Positions 27,147 to 39,710 of a DNA stretch of 64,000 nucleotides are shown here, piece after piece. The notes under the pieces were generated by a model. The model ran no database searches. It was given only the letters and a program-made list of their open reading frames with translations, and was not told the origin of the DNA. Position numbers and translations under genes: made by a program. The DNA comes from Trebonia sp963795335 (GTDB lineage Bacteria > Actinomycetota > Actinomycetes > Streptosporangiales > Streptosporangiaceae): assembly GCA_963795335.1 (NCBI GenBank), contig CAWCHI010000010.1, positions 310,001 to 374,000 of the forward strand. Direction: 5' to 3'. The stretch's first letter is position 1. Every line of letters begins with the position of its first letter.

Positions 27147-29822
27147 ATGCGGGTGCCCATTTCCTGGCTGCGGGAGTACGCGCCAGTTCCCGAGCCGTAT
27201 GACGCGCTCGAGGTCGGCCGCCGGCTGACCCAGGCCGGCCTCGAAGTCGAGGGAGTCGAGCGGGCCGGGCACGACGTCCGCGGCGTTGTCACCGCCCAGG
27301 TGATCACGGTCGAGGAGCTGGCCGGCTTCAAAAAGCCGATCCGCTACTGCCGGGTGGCGGTCAGTGACGCCGAGCTGGCGGCCGACCCGGCCACGCTGAC
27401 CGGCGTGGTCTGCGGCGCGACCAACTTCGGGCCGGGCGACCGGGTGGCGTTCGCCACCGTCGGCGCCACGCTCCCGGGCGGGTTCGAGATCACCGCGGCG
27501 AAGAAGTACGGGCGCGTGTCCGAGGGCATGATCTGCGCCGTCGACGAGCTCGGCCTCGGCGAGGACCACACCGGCATCCTCGTCCTGCCGCCTGAGACCC
27601 CGCTCGGGGTCGACTTCACCGACTACGCCGGGCTGCGGGACGACGTCCTCGATATCACGGTGACGCCGGACCGCGGCTACGCCGTGTCCATCCGCGGCGT
27701 CGCCCGCGAGCTCGCCAGCGCCTACCAGGTGCCGTACACCGACCCGGCGCTGACGATCGCGGTTGGCGGGGACGCCGACGGGGACGCCTACGGGGTCGGC
27801 GAGAGCGGGGACGGGGACGGGGACCGTGGCGCCGGGACGGCGGCCAGCGACGGCGGCCCGTGGCCGGCCGAGATCGCCGACCCGTCCGCCTGCGACCGGT
27901 ACGTGCTGCGGGAGGTCCGCGGCTTCGACCCGGGTGCCCGGACACCGCTGTGGATGACGGTCCGGCTGGCCCGCTGCGGGATGCGCACCGTCTCGCTCGC
28001 GGTCGACGTGACCAACTACCTGATGCTCGAGCTGGGCCAGCCGCTGCACGCGTTCGACCGCTCCCGGCTGCGCGGGCCGATCGTGGTCCGCCGGGCCCGG
28101 CCGGGCGAGCGGCTCACCACGCTGGACCACGTCGCCCGCACGCTGGACGCGGCCGACATCGTCATCGCCGACGACAGCGGTCCGATCGCGCTCGCGGGCA
28201 CGATGGGCGGCCTGGCCACCGAGATCGGCGGCGACTCGGCCGACATCGTGATCGAGGGCGCCCACTTCAGCGACACCGGCGTGGCCAAGATGGCCCGGCG
28301 GCACCGGCTGCATTCCGAGGCGTCCTACCGCTTCGAGCGGGGCACTGACCGCGAGCTGCCGCTGCGCGCCACCGCCCGTGCCGCCGCGCTGCTGGCCAGC
28401 CTGGGCGGGGCGACCCTGGTGCCCGGCGCCACCGGCGCCGAAACCCCGGTCAGCCCGGTGACGATCGAGCTCGCGGCCGACTACCCGGACCGGGTAGCGG
28501 GCGTCGTCTACGGCGTGGACACCGTCGTCGCCCGGCTCCAGGAGGTGGGCTGCGAGGTCCGCTCCACCCTGGCCGACCGGGCCCCGACGATCGCGCCGTG
28601 GCGCGCGGGCCCGGCCGACGGCGACGGTTCCGGCCACGGCCCGCACGACCGCCAGCACATGGTGCTGCTGGTCACGCCCCCGTCCTGGCGGCCTGACCTG
28701 ACCGACCCGGCCGACCTGGCGGAGGAGGTCATCCGGCTCGAGGGGTACGAGAACCTTCCGGTTCGCCAGCCGCGTGCGCCCGCCGGCCGCGGGCTGACCG
28801 AGCGGCAGCGGTCGCTGCGGGCAGTCGCCCGCACGCTCGCCGGGGCGGGCCTGGTCGAGGTTCACTCTGACCCGTTCGCACCCGCCGGCGAGGCGGACCA
28901 CCTGATGCTTCCGCCCGAGGACCCGCGCCGCCCGGCGGTCAAGGTCGCCAACCCGCTCAGCGAGGACCAGCCTCAGCTGCGTACCACGCTGCTGCCGGGG
29001 CTGTTCCGCACCCTGGTGCGGAACGTCGGCCGCGGCTTCCCCGACACCGGCCTGTTCGAGACCGGCCAGGTGTTCCTGCCCCGGCCCGGCGCGCCCGGCA
29101 CCGCCCCGATCCTCGCCACCGACCGGGGGCCGACCGAGGCCGAACTGGCGACGCTCGAGGCCGTCCTCCCGGACCAGCCGCAGCGGGTCGCGGGGGTGCT
29201 GGCCGGGCAGCGCGAGCTGGCCGGCTGGTGGGGCCCGGGCCACGCCTGGACGTGGGCCGACGCGATCGAGGCGGCCCGTTCGGTCGCGGCCGTGTGCCAC
29301 CTCGCGGTCGAGGTCCACGCGGCGGCCGAGGCACCCTGGCACCCGGGCCGGTGCGCCGCCCTGAGCGTGCGCGGAAGCGACGGGAGCGAGTGGCTGGCCG
29401 GGTACGCGGGCGAGCTGCACCCGCGGGTGACGGCGGCCTACGGCCTGCCCGCCCGCACCAGCGCCTTCGAGCTCGACGTGGCCGTGCTGGCGGCGGCCGC
29501 GGCCGCGGCCGAGCCGGTGCGTGGCCCGGCGCTGTCGAGTTACCCGCTCGCCACCCAGGACGTGGCCCTGGTGGTGCCCGAGGAGGTGCCCGCGGCCGAG
29601 GTGGTGGCCGCGCTCCGGGACGGCGCAGGTGAGCTGCTGGAGGACGTGCGGCTGTTCGACGTCTACACCGGCGCCCAGCTCGGCCCGGGCCGCAAGTCGC
29701 TCGCCTGCACGCTGCGGCTGCGGGCGCCCGACCGGACGCTGACGGCGGCCGAGGCGACGGCCGCCCGGGAGGCCGCGGTGGCTGAGGCGGTCGCCCGGAC
29801 CGGGGCGGTGCCGCGGACCTGA
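27147..29822 (+). CDS. pheT: Phenylalanine--tRNA ligase beta subunit
   Basis: 891 residues, slightly long. It starts MRVPISWLREYAP, has the EMAP/tRNA-binding domain (CGATNFGPGDRVAFATVGATLPGG), the B3/B4 editing domain, B5 domain (LLVTPPSWRPDLTDPADLAEEVIRLEGYENLP), the catalytic-like fold and the C-terminal ferredoxin-fold anticodon domain (SSYPLATQDVALVVPEEVP). Two low-complexity insertions break it: an Asp/Gly-rich stretch around 27771-27860 in the B2/B3 region and a GDGSGHGPHD segment near 28618-28650. Gly/Asp insertions of this kind occur in other proteins of this genome. A strong hairpin terminator follows. Confidence 0.97.
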   Translation: MRVPISWLREYAPVPEPYDALEVGRRLTQAGLEVEGVERAGHDVRGVVTAQVITVEELAGFKKPIRYCRVAVSDAELAADPATLTGVVCGATNFGPGDRVAFATVGATLPGGFEITAAKKYGRVSEGMICAVDELGLGEDHTGILVLPPETPLGVDFTDYAGLRDDVLDITVTPDRGYAVSIRGVARELASAYQVPYTDPALTIAVGGDADGDAYGVGESGDGDGDRGAGTAASDGGPWPAEIADPSACDRYVLREVRGFDPGARTPLWMTVRLARCGMRTVSLAVDVTNYLMLELGQPLHAFDRSRLRGPIVVRRARPGERLTTLDHVARTLDAADIVIADDSGPIALAGTMGGLATEIGGDSADIVIEGAHFSDTGVAKMARRHRLHSEASYRFERGTDRELPLRATARAAALLASLGGATLVPGATGAETPVSPVTIELAADYPDRVAGVVYGVDTVVARLQEVGCEVRSTLADRAPTIAPWRAGPADGDGSGHGPHDRQHMVLLVTPPSWRPDLTDPADLAEEVIRLEGYENLPVRQPRAPAGRGLTERQRSLRAVARTLAGAGLVEVHSDPFAPAGEADHLMLPPEDPRRPAVKVANPLSEDQPQLRTTLLPGLFRTLVRNVGRGFPDTGLFETGQVFLPRPGAPGTAPILATDRGPTEAELATLEAVLPDQPQRVAGVLAGQRELAGWWGPGHAWTWADAIEAARSVAAVCHLAVEVHAAAEAPWHPGRCAALSVRGSDGSEWLAGYAGELHPRVTAAYGLPARTSAFELDVAVLAAAAAAAEPVRGPALSSYPLATQDVALVVPEEVPAAEVVAALRDGAGELLEDVRLFDVYTGAQLGPGRKSLACTLRLRAPDRTLTAAEATAAREAAVAEAVARTGAVPRT

Positions 29823-29860
29823 CCGCGGGCCGGAGATCACTCCGAACGAGAGCGGGCGAT

Positions 29861-29912
29861 GCCCGCCGGGACCACGCGCCACCCTGCACCGGAGCGTCCC
29901 GGCGGGCGTTTT
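29861..29912 (+). terminator. Transcription terminator after pheST
   Basis: GCCCGCCGGGA (29861-29871) pairs perfectly with TCCCGGCGGGC (29897-29907), 25-base loop, followed by GTTTTC. A good intrinsic terminator for the pheST operon. Confidence 0.75.
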
Positions 29913-30364
29913 CCGTTACACCCGGTGACCGGGGCCGGCCTGGCCGGCGGGCCGGCCTCCCCGGGTCAGCCGGAGGTTTCGCACTGGCTGTCCGGTCTGA
30001 CGTCATAAGCCGACTCGTCACCTTTCCCGCCGTTCGCACGGTTACCCGTCAGTCACTCCGGGCGGCGACGCGGGGGTCCCCAATGTGGCGTAGGTAACAT
30101 TTTGCGGATCGCCGCTGCGGGCGGCTCCTATATGAACGGATTGCAAACGCCTGCGGGACCGGCGTTTCGTCGCGTCTGGGGGTGAAAGTGGCGTACGGGC
30201 GCTGTCGTTAAGTAGCCACGTTTTGACAGTGAGCACGTGTTATCTGTGACAATGTGGGGTTAGCACCATACGTTGCGCTATCCGGCGTGGTCAGCGCGGA
30301 TGGCGGCGGAGGCTCAGGGAAGCACTGCACTGGCAACACACTGTGTGCAGACCGAGGAGGTCAC
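29913..30364. other. Intergenic region before the GGDEF gene, with a weak promoter candidate
   Basis: No coding region is supported. TTGACA near 30221-30226 in an AT-richer patch lacks a good -10 at the right distance. CTGCACTGGC and GTGTGCAG near 30323-30347 make a small inverted repeat just before the GAGGAGG site at 30353-30359. Confidence 0.35.
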
Positions 30365-31912
<1,548 letters not shown>

Positions 31913-32018
31913 CGCGCGGACGCGCCCCCGGCCCGCAGCACCTCGCGTGCAGCGCTTCCCCGTCTGAAATCCCGCCTCCAGGGCCCCCTCCAGCGCCTCC
32001 TCTTGCTGCTGCCCTATC

Positions 32019-32044
32019 TTGCATATTCATGCAATGGCGTGCAT
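32019..32044. promoter_or_regulatory. ArgR operator (ARG box) upstream of argC
   Basis: TTGCAT-ATTC-ATGCAA (32019-32034) is a perfect dyad of the actinobacterial ARG box kind; a second partial dyad, ATGCA-ATGGCG-TGCAT, spans 32029-32044. Both lie about 30-50 bases before the argC start, and argR itself is encoded in the same operon, so arginine feedback repression of the cluster is likely. Confidence 0.75.
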
Positions 32045-32072
32045 ACTCTCTCATGGAGAAGGAGGCACCACC

Positions 32073-33156
32073 ATGGGCATAAGGGTCGCTGTCGCGGGCG
32101 CCAGCGGCTATGCGGGCGGGGAACTCCTCCGCCTGCTCGCCGGGCATCCCGACCTGGAGATCGCGGCGGTGTCCGCGGGCAGCAGCGCGGGCAAGCCAGT
32201 CACCTCGGTCCACCCCCACCTGACCGGCCACCCGGCGTTCGACGGGAAAGACTTCCAGCCGACCGACGCGGCCACCCTCGGCGACGCCGAGCTGATCTTC
32301 ATGGCCCTGCCCCACGCCGAGTCGGCCGCGCTGGCCGGGAAGCTGCCGGACACGCGCATCGTCGACCTCTCAGCCGACTTCCGGCTGGGCGACGAAGCCG
32401 CCTGGCACCAGTTCTACGGCGATGACGTCAGCTACGCCGGCCGGTGGGCCTACGGGCTGCCCGAGCTGCCCACGCTCCCCGGCCAGCCCAGCACGCGGGA
32501 CAAGATCAAGGCCGCGCGGACCGTCGCCGCCCCCGGCTGCTACGCCACCACCGCCATCCTCGCGCTCGCCCCGCTGCTGGCGGCAGGCCTGGTCGAGCCG
32601 GCCGACATCGTCGTGGTGGCCGCCTCCGGCACCTCCGGACGCCGGCCGGTCGCTTCAGTACAACCTGCTCGCGAGCGAGGTCATGGGCTCGATGTCGGCC
32701 TATAAGATCGGCGGCACCCACCGGCACACCCCCGAGATCGAGCAGGCGCTGCGGGAGGTGCAACCCGACCCCGTTCCGGTGACCGTGTCCTTTACCCCGA
32801 CGCTGGCCCCGATGCCGCGCGGCATCCTCGCCACCAGCACCGCCCGGCTCACTCCGGCCGCCACGGCCGGCGGCGACGCGACCGCGGCGCTGCGGGCGGC
32901 CTTCGCCGCCGCCTACGGCGACAGCCAGTTCGTGCACCTGCTGCCGGAGGGCCGCCTGCCCGCCACCGCCGCCGTCTACGGCTCCAACGGCGCCCACCTT
33001 CAGGTCGCGGCCGACCCGCACGCGGGCCGCGCGGTCGTCATCTCGACCACCGACAACCTCGGCAAGGGCGCGGCCGGCCAGGCCGTGCAGCTCGCCAACC
33101 TGATGCTCGGCCTGCCCGAGGCGGCCGGCCTGACCACCCACGGAGTGGCCCCGTGA
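32073..33156 (+). CDS. argC: N-acetyl-gamma-glutamyl-phosphate reductase; frame break at an extra A (32639)
   Basis: Reduces N-acetylglutamyl phosphate in arginine synthesis; about 360 residues. VAVAGASGYAGGELLRLLAGHP (NADP site) is at the start and the active-site Cys is in VAAPGCYATTAILAL (about residue 158). The N-terminal 190 residues and the remainder are in different frames. Removing the single A at 32639 gives SGTSGAGRSLQYN, the exact family junction, followed by EVMGSMSAYKIGGTHRHTPEIEQ. The gene is otherwise intact, so the break is almost surely a sequence error or a recent lesion. ATG at 32073 follows GGAGG (32060-32064). It leads the arg operon; overlap with argJ is GTGA. Confidence 0.92.
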
Positions 33157-34304
33157 GTATCACCGCACCGCTCGGTTTCCGCGCCGCCGGAGTGGCGGCC
33201 GGGCTCAAGGCGTCCGGCGACCGGGACGTCGCCGTCGTCGTCAACGACGGGCCGTCGCGGGCCGCCGCCGCCGTCTTCACCAGCAACCGGGTGCAGGCCG
33301 CCCCCGTCACCTGGACCCGCCAGGTGGTCAGCGGCGGGCGGGTGCGCGCGGTTGTGCTCAACTCCGGCGGCGCCAACGCCTGCACCGGCCCGGCCGGCTT
33401 CACCGACACCCACGTGACGGCCGAGCGGCTGGCGGCGGCGCTGGACGACTCGGCGGGCGAGATCGCGGTCTGCTCGACCGGGCTGATCGGCGAGCGGCTG
33501 CCGATGGACCTGCTGCTGCCGGCCGTGGACGCGGCCGTGGCCGAGGCCGACCGGGGCGGCGGCGTGCACGCGGCCGACGCGATCCGCACCACCGACACCA
33601 TCATCAAGATCGCCTTCCGGCGGGAGGCCGGCTACACCGTCGGCGGCATGGCCAAGGGGGCCGGCATGCTCGCCCCGTCGCTGGCCACCATGCTCGTGGT
33701 GCTTACCACCGACGCCGACCTGACGGCGGCTGAGCTCGACGCCAGCCTCCGCTCCGCCACCGCCGTCACCTTTGACCGGATCGACGCCGACGGCTGCATG
33801 TCCACCAACGACACCGTGCTGCTGATGGCGAGCGGGGCGGCCGGGGTCAAGCCGGACCAGCGGGACTTCACCCGGGCGCTGACCGAGGTCTGCGCCGATC
33901 TCGCCCGCCAGCTCCAGCGCAACGCCGAGGGCGCCTCCAAGTACGTGATGATCGAGGTGGTCGGCGCGGCCAGCGAGGCCGACGCCGTCACCGTCGGCCG
34001 CAGCGTGGCCCGCAACAACCTGCTCAAGTGCGCCCTGGCGGGGTCCGACCCGAACTGGGGACGGGTGCTGACCGCGGTCGGCACCACCGACGCGGTCTTC
34101 GAGCCCGAGCGGCTGAATGTGGCGATGAACGGGGTCTGGGTGTGCCGGGGCGGCGCCACCGGCGACGACCGGTCCAAGGCGGACCTGTCCGGCAAGGACA
34201 TCACGATCACGGTCGACCTGTCGGCCGGGCCGCACAGCGCCGTCATCCTCACCACCGACCTGACCGAGGCGTACGTGCACGAGAACTCGGCCTATTCGAC
34301 ATGA
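33153..34304 (+). CDS. argJ: Bifunctional ornithine acetyltransferase / N-acetylglutamate synthase
   Basis: 383 residues. Self-cleaves into two chains at the Ala-Thr bond inside GMLAPSLATMLVVL (about residue 180), where Thr becomes the nucleophile; the acetyl-recycling activity belongs to this family. Other family features: LNSGGANACTG, CSTGLIGERLPMD, KIAFRREAGYTVGGMAKGAGM, NDTVLLMASG, RNAEGASKYVMIEVVG and DPNWGRVLTAVG. GTG at 33153 overlaps the argC stop by four bases, and the stop overlaps argB ATG (ATGA). Confidence 0.97.
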   Translation: MSITAPLGFRAAGVAAGLKASGDRDVAVVVNDGPSRAAAAVFTSNRVQAAPVTWTRQVVSGGRVRAVVLNSGGANACTGPAGFTDTHVTAERLAAALDDSAGEIAVCSTGLIGERLPMDLLLPAVDAAVAEADRGGGVHAADAIRTTDTIIKIAFRREAGYTVGGMAKGAGMLAPSLATMLVVLTTDADLTAAELDASLRSATAVTFDRIDADGCMSTNDTVLLMASGAAGVKPDQRDFTRALTEVCADLARQLQRNAEGASKYVMIEVVGAASEADAVTVGRSVARNNLLKCALAGSDPNWGRVLTAVGTTDAVFEPERLNVAMNGVWVCRGGATGDDRSKADLSGKDITITVDLSAGPHSAVILTTDLTEAYVHENSAYST

Positions 34305-35215
34305 GCCTGGTGATCTCCGAGGGCAAGGACGCCGCGCGCCGGGCGGCCGCCACCGCCAAGGCGGCCACGCTCATCGAGGCGCTGCCGTGGCTGGATGAAT
34401 TCCACGGCGACACCGTGGTGATCAAGTACGGCGGCCACGCCATGGCGTCGGCCGAGCTGCGGGCCGGGTTCGCCCAGGACCTGGTATTCCTGCGGCACGC
34501 GGGGCTGCGCCCGGTCGTCGTGCACGGCGGCGGCCCGCAGGTCACCGGCCACCTGGACCGGCTCGGGATCGAGTCGGTGTTCACCGCCGGGCTGCGGGTC
34601 ACCACCGAGGAGACCATCGACGTGGTCCGGATGGTGCTCAACGGGGTGGTCAACAAGGACATCGTCGGCCTGATCAACCACTTCGGCCCCTACGCGGTCG
34701 GCCTGTCGGGCGAGGACGCCAACTTGTTCACCGCCGAGCGCAAGTACGCCACCGTGGACGGCGCCCCGGTCGACATCGGCCTGGTCGGCGAAATCACCAG
34801 CGTCGACCCCTCGATGGTGCGGGCGCTGCTGGACAACGGCCGGACCCCAGTCATCTCCAGCGTCGCCCGCGGCGCCGACGGATCGGTGTACAACGTCAAC
34901 GCCGACACCGCCGCCGGCGCCCTGGCGGTCGCGCTCGGCGCGGCCAAGCTCGTCGTGCTGACCGACGTCGAGGGCCTCTACCAGGACTGGCCGAACTCGG
35001 ACCAGGTGATCAGTCAGCTCGACGCGGGCGACCTCGAGCGGCTGCTGCCGTCGCTCTCGGCCGGCATGATCCCGAAGATGGAGGCCTGCCTGACCGCCGT
35101 GCGCGGTGGCGTGCCCCGCGCGCACGTACTCGACGGCCGCCTTAGCCACGCCATCCTGCTGGAGATCTTCACCGACTCCGGGATTGGCACCATGGTGATT
35201 GGAGAAACCCCGTGA
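34301..35215 (+). CDS. argB: Acetylglutamate kinase
   Basis: 304 residues, amino-acid kinase fold. The phosphate-binding VVIKYGGHAM (about residues 39-48) and VVVHGGGPQVTGHLDRLGI follow the family; GLSGEDANLF, VYNVNADTAAGALA, KLVVLTDVEGLY and GGVPRAHVLDGRL complete the substrate and regulatory sites. Phosphorylates N-acetyl-L-glutamate; feedback inhibition by arginine is usual in cyclic-pathway organisms such as this. ATG 34301 overlaps the argJ stop; argD GTG overlaps by four bases. Confidence 0.97.
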   Translation: MSLVISEGKDAARRAAATAKAATLIEALPWLDEFHGDTVVIKYGGHAMASAELRAGFAQDLVFLRHAGLRPVVVHGGGPQVTGHLDRLGIESVFTAGLRVTTEETIDVVRMVLNGVVNKDIVGLINHFGPYAVGLSGEDANLFTAERKYATVDGAPVDIGLVGEITSVDPSMVRALLDNGRTPVISSVARGADGSVYNVNADTAAGALAVALGAAKLVVLTDVEGLYQDWPNSDQVISQLDAGDLERLLPSLSAGMIPKMEACLTAVRGGVPRAHVLDGRLSHAILLEIFTDSGIGTMVIGETP

Positions 35216-36455
35216 CCGATGCATCCGCCCAGGAACCCGCCGCCCAGGTGACCGCCCCCGCGCTGCCCGAAGGTGACGCGCTGCGGCAGCGCTTCGCGGC
35301 CGTGATGATGGGGAATTACGGCACCCCGCCGCTGGCGCTCGAGCGCGGCGAGGGCAGCCGCGTGTGGGACGCCGACGGCAACCGCTACCTCGACCTGATC
35401 GCCGGCATCGCGGTCTCCGCCCTCGGCCATGCCCACCCCGCGATCGTCCGCGCGGTCAGCGAGCAGGTCGGCAAGCTCGCGCACACCAGCAACCTGTTCG
35501 TGCACGAGCCCGGGGTGCTGCTGGCGGAGAAGCTGCTGAGCCTGCTGCACGCCGACGCCCGGGTTTTCTTCTGCAACTCGGGCACCGAGGCCAACGAGGC
35601 CGCGCTGAAGATCGTCCGTCGCCGTCAGGGCAGCGCCCGGCCGGTTATCGTCGCCGCTGAGCACGGCTTCCACGGCCGCACCATGGGCCCGCTCGCGATT
35701 ACGGGCAAGGAGTCCATCCGGGCGCCGTTCGCCCCCTACGGCTGGGACGTCCGCTTCGTCGAGTACGGCGACCCGGGTGCACTCGCGGCCGCGGTCGACG
35801 ACCAGGTCGCGGCGGTCTTCCTGGAGCCCACCCTGGGTGAGGGCGGCGTGATCCCGGCCCCGGCGGGCTATCTGGCCGCCGCCAGGGAAACGTGCGACAG
35901 CGCGGGCGCGCTGTTCGTGCTGGACGAGATCCAGTCCGGCATCGGCCGGACCGGGGCCTGGTTCGCGCACCAGGCCGAGGGCGTCACCCCCGATGTGGTG
36001 ACGCTGGCCAAGGGCCTTGGCGGTGGTCTCCCGATCGGCGCCGCGATCGGCTTCGGTGAGTGCGGTCACGCGTTGCTTGCGGGCGACCACGGCTCCACCT
36101 TCGGCGGCAACCCGGTCGCCTGCGCGGCCGCCCTCGCGGTCATCGAAACGATCGAGAACGACAGCATCCTGGCCAACGTCAAGGCGGTCGGCGAGACCCT
36201 GGCCAGCGGCATCGCCGCCATCGAGCACCCGCTGCTCGGCGGAGTCCGCGGCAGCGGCCTGTGGCTGGCCGCGGTACTGACCGAGCCCGCCGCGGCCGAC
36301 GTCGCCGTGGCCGCCCGCGAGGCCGGGTTCCTGGCCAACAACGTGCAGCCGGATGCGCTCCGCCTCGCCCCGCCGCTGATCTTGACGCAAGGCGAGGCGG
36401 CCGAGTTCGTGACCGCGCTGCCGGCGATCCTCACCGCCGCGCAGGAACAGCGGGC

Positions 36456-36459
<4 letters not shown>
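35212..36459 (+). CDS. argD: Acetylornithine transaminase
   Basis: 415-residue PLP-dependent class III aminotransferase. The PLP Lys is in TLAKGLGGGLPIGA (about residue 266); the signature FVLDEIQSGIGRTGAWFAHQ and the FCNSGTEANEAALK cofactor loop are clear. Interconverts N-acetylglutamate semialdehyde and N-acetylornithine. GTG at 35212 overlaps the argB stop, and the start of argF overlaps its stop (GTGA), giving five genes joined stop-to-start. Confidence 0.96.
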
Positions 36460-37384
<925 letters not shown>

Positions 37385-37388
<4 letters not shown>

Positions 37389-38080
37389 CAGCCCCGGTGG
37401 CGCCCGCGACGAAGGCGGCCCGGCAGGCCCGGATCGCCGCCATCCTCGCCCGCGAGCAGGTGCACTCCCAGGAACAGCTGGCCGGCCTGCTCAGCCAGCT
37501 GGCCGGGCTGCACGTCACCCAGGCCACCTTGTCCCGCGACCTCGACGAGCTCGGCGTGGTCCGGCTCCGGGCCGCCAGCGGCGCCCTGGTCTACGCGCTG
37601 CCCGGTGATCCCGGCGGACCCGGCTCCCCGCCCGGTACCGCCTTCGACTATCCCGAACGTCGCCCGGCTCCGCCTGGTCCCCCCACTGCCCCCGGCGGCG
37701 GCGTTCCAGCCGCCGGGGCGCAGGCCGCCGGGGCGCAGGCCGGCGGCGGTACGGCCAGCCGGCGCGGTACCGAGGGGGAGGCCCGCGCGGCCGAGCTGGC
37801 CGCGGTGCCGGGCCCGGCGGCCGGGGCGGCCGCCCCGGCCCGGCTCGCCCGGTACCTCAAGGAGCTGCTGACCTCGGCTGAGGCGAGCGCCAACCTGGTC
37901 GTGCTGCGCACCCCGGCCGGCGCGGCCCAGTTCCTCGCCTCCGCCATCGACCACGCCGCCTGGCCGGCCATCCTCGGCACCGTCGCGGGCGACGACACAG
38001 TGCTCGTCATCGCGCGCGACCCGGCCGGCGGGGACGCCCTCGCGGAGGAGTTCCGCCGTCAGGCGCAGCGCCGTCGCTAG
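37385..38080 (+). CDS. argR: Arginine repressor with a long Pro/Gly/Ala linker
   Basis: 231 residues, clearly longer than the usual 150-180. The N-terminal winged helix (TKAARQARIAAILAREQVHSQEQLAGLL, then HVTQATLSRDLDELGVVRLR) fits ArgR DNA binding. Normal ArgR proteins pass directly to the C-terminal oligomerisation/arginine domain; here a ~75-residue Pro/Ala/Gly-rich tract (about residues 75-150, PGGPGSPPGT...GAQAAGAQAGGG) intervenes. The C-terminal domain (ARYLKELLTSAEASANLVVLRTPAGAAQFLASAIDHA, then LGTVAGDDTVLVIARDP) is intact. An ARG box before argC is its probable target. ATG 37385 overlaps argF. Confidence 0.93.
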
Positions 38081-38249
38081 GGGAGCACCGCCAAGTCAGG
38101 CCAAACCGCGCGCTGGCCGGCAACGAATCAATCGCGGACCAGGGCCCCATGCCCGCCGTCGCGCGGGGCGGCAGCGGTCCCCGGCCGCGGGCGGCGGCCC
38201 GGGCCATAAGGTGGTAATCGACGGGCAGAAATGCCGGGAGATCAGATAG

Positions 38250-39695
38250 GTGGGATTGATGGCATCGGGCAAAACGCCGACAGGCTCGGCGACGCGGTTG
38301 TGGGGCGGACGGTTCGACGGCGGGCCCGCGGACGCGCTCGCGCGCCTGTCGCTGAGCGTGCACTTTGACTGGCGGCTGGCCCGGTACGACCTTCTCGCGT
38401 CGCGCGCTCACGCCCGCATGCTGCACCGGGCCGGGCTGCTGACCGACGGTGAGGCTGAGGCGATGCAGGGCGCGCTCGACGACCTCGACGAGGCGGTCGA
38501 GGACGGCTCGTTCCGCCCGACGGTGGCCGACGAGGACGTGCACACCGCCCTCGAGCGCGGGCTGCTGGAGCGGCTCGGCTCGCTTGGCGGCAAGCTCCGG
38601 GCCGGCCGCAGCCGCAACGACCAGGTGGCGACCGACCTGCGGCTGTACCTGCGCGACCACGCGCGGCTGATCGTCTCCCGGCTGGCCGAGCTGCAGACCG
38701 CGCTCATCGCCCAGGCCGAGATCTGCGGCGACCTGCCCGCGCCGGGGATGACCCACCTGCAGCACGCCCAGCCGGTCCTGTTCGCCCATCAGCTGCTGGC
38801 CCACGTGCAGGCGTTCGCCCGGGACGTGAGCCGGCTGCGCGACTGGGACGCGCGGGCCTCCGTCAGCCCGCTCGGCGCGGGCGCGCTGGCGGGCTCGTCC
38901 CTGCCGATCGACCCGCAGCAGTTCGCGGCCGAGCTCGGCTTCGCCTCCGCCGCCGCCAACTCGATGGACGCGGTCTCCGACCGGGACTTCGCGGCCGAGT
39001 TCTGCTTCGCGGCGGCGCTCATCGGCGTGCACCTGTCCCGGCTGGGCGAGGAGATCGTGCTCTGGTCGTCGCAGGAGTTCAGCTGGATCGAGATCGACGA
39101 CGCCTACGCGACCGGCTCCTCGATCATGCCGCAGAAGAAGAACCCGGACGTCGCCGAGCTCGCCCGGGGCAAGGCCGGACGGCTGATCGGCGGGCTGACC
39201 GGCCTGCTGACCACCCTCAAGGGCCTGCCGCTGACCTACAACCGGGACCTGCAAGAGGACAAGGAGCCGGTCTTCGACGCGGTCGACACGCTGCTGCTGG
39301 TGCTGCCGGCGATGGCCGGCCTGATCGCCACCCTGCGGGTCAACGGCCGGCGGCTGCGCGAGCTCGCGCCGGCCGGCTTCACCCTTGCCACCGACCTGGC
39401 CGAGTACCTGGTGCAGCGGGGCGTTCCGTTCCGCGACGCCCACGAGGTCGTCGGCCACCTGGTCGTCTGGTGCCAGGTCAACGAGGTCGCGCTGGACGAG
39501 GTCAGCGACGAGGACCTGGCCAAGGTGTCGCCCCAGCTGACCCCGGACGTTCGCTCGGTCCTCACCGTGGAGGGGGCGCTGGCGGCCCGCAAGGGCTTCG
39601 GCGGTACCGCTCCCGAGCGGGTCGCCGAGCAGCTCACGGCGCTGCGCGCGACGGTCGACGAAGGGGCCGGCTGGGCCGTCGCGGGCGGCGCCTAG
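38250..39695 (+). CDS. argH: Argininosuccinate lyase
   Basis: 481 residues, fumarase/aspartase superfamily. The signature GSSIMPQKKNPD (about residue 290) with the catalytic Ser loop, plus TRLWGGRFDGGPADAL at the N-terminus, RSRNDQVATDLRLYLRD and MTHLQHAQPV support the call. Converts argininosuccinate to arginine and fumarate. It is in its own unit after a 169-base gap, and argG is not found between argR and argH, so the step before it is encoded elsewhere. The start may be GTG 38250 or ATG 38259. Confidence 0.97.
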   Translation: MGLMASGKTPTGSATRLWGGRFDGGPADALARLSLSVHFDWRLARYDLLASRAHARMLHRAGLLTDGEAEAMQGALDDLDEAVEDGSFRPTVADEDVHTALERGLLERLGSLGGKLRAGRSRNDQVATDLRLYLRDHARLIVSRLAELQTALIAQAEICGDLPAPGMTHLQHAQPVLFAHQLLAHVQAFARDVSRLRDWDARASVSPLGAGALAGSSLPIDPQQFAAELGFASAAANSMDAVSDRDFAAEFCFAAALIGVHLSRLGEEIVLWSSQEFSWIEIDDAYATGSSIMPQKKNPDVAELARGKAGRLIGGLTGLLTTLKGLPLTYNRDLQEDKEPVFDAVDTLLLVLPAMAGLIATLRVNGRRLRELAPAGFTLATDLAEYLVQRGVPFRDAHEVVGHLVVWCQVNEVALDEVSDEDLAKVSPQLTPDVRSVLTVEGALAARKGFGGTAPERVAEQLTALRATVDEGAGWAVAGGA

Positions 39696-39710
39696 CCCGG
39701 GGGGAGCGGC

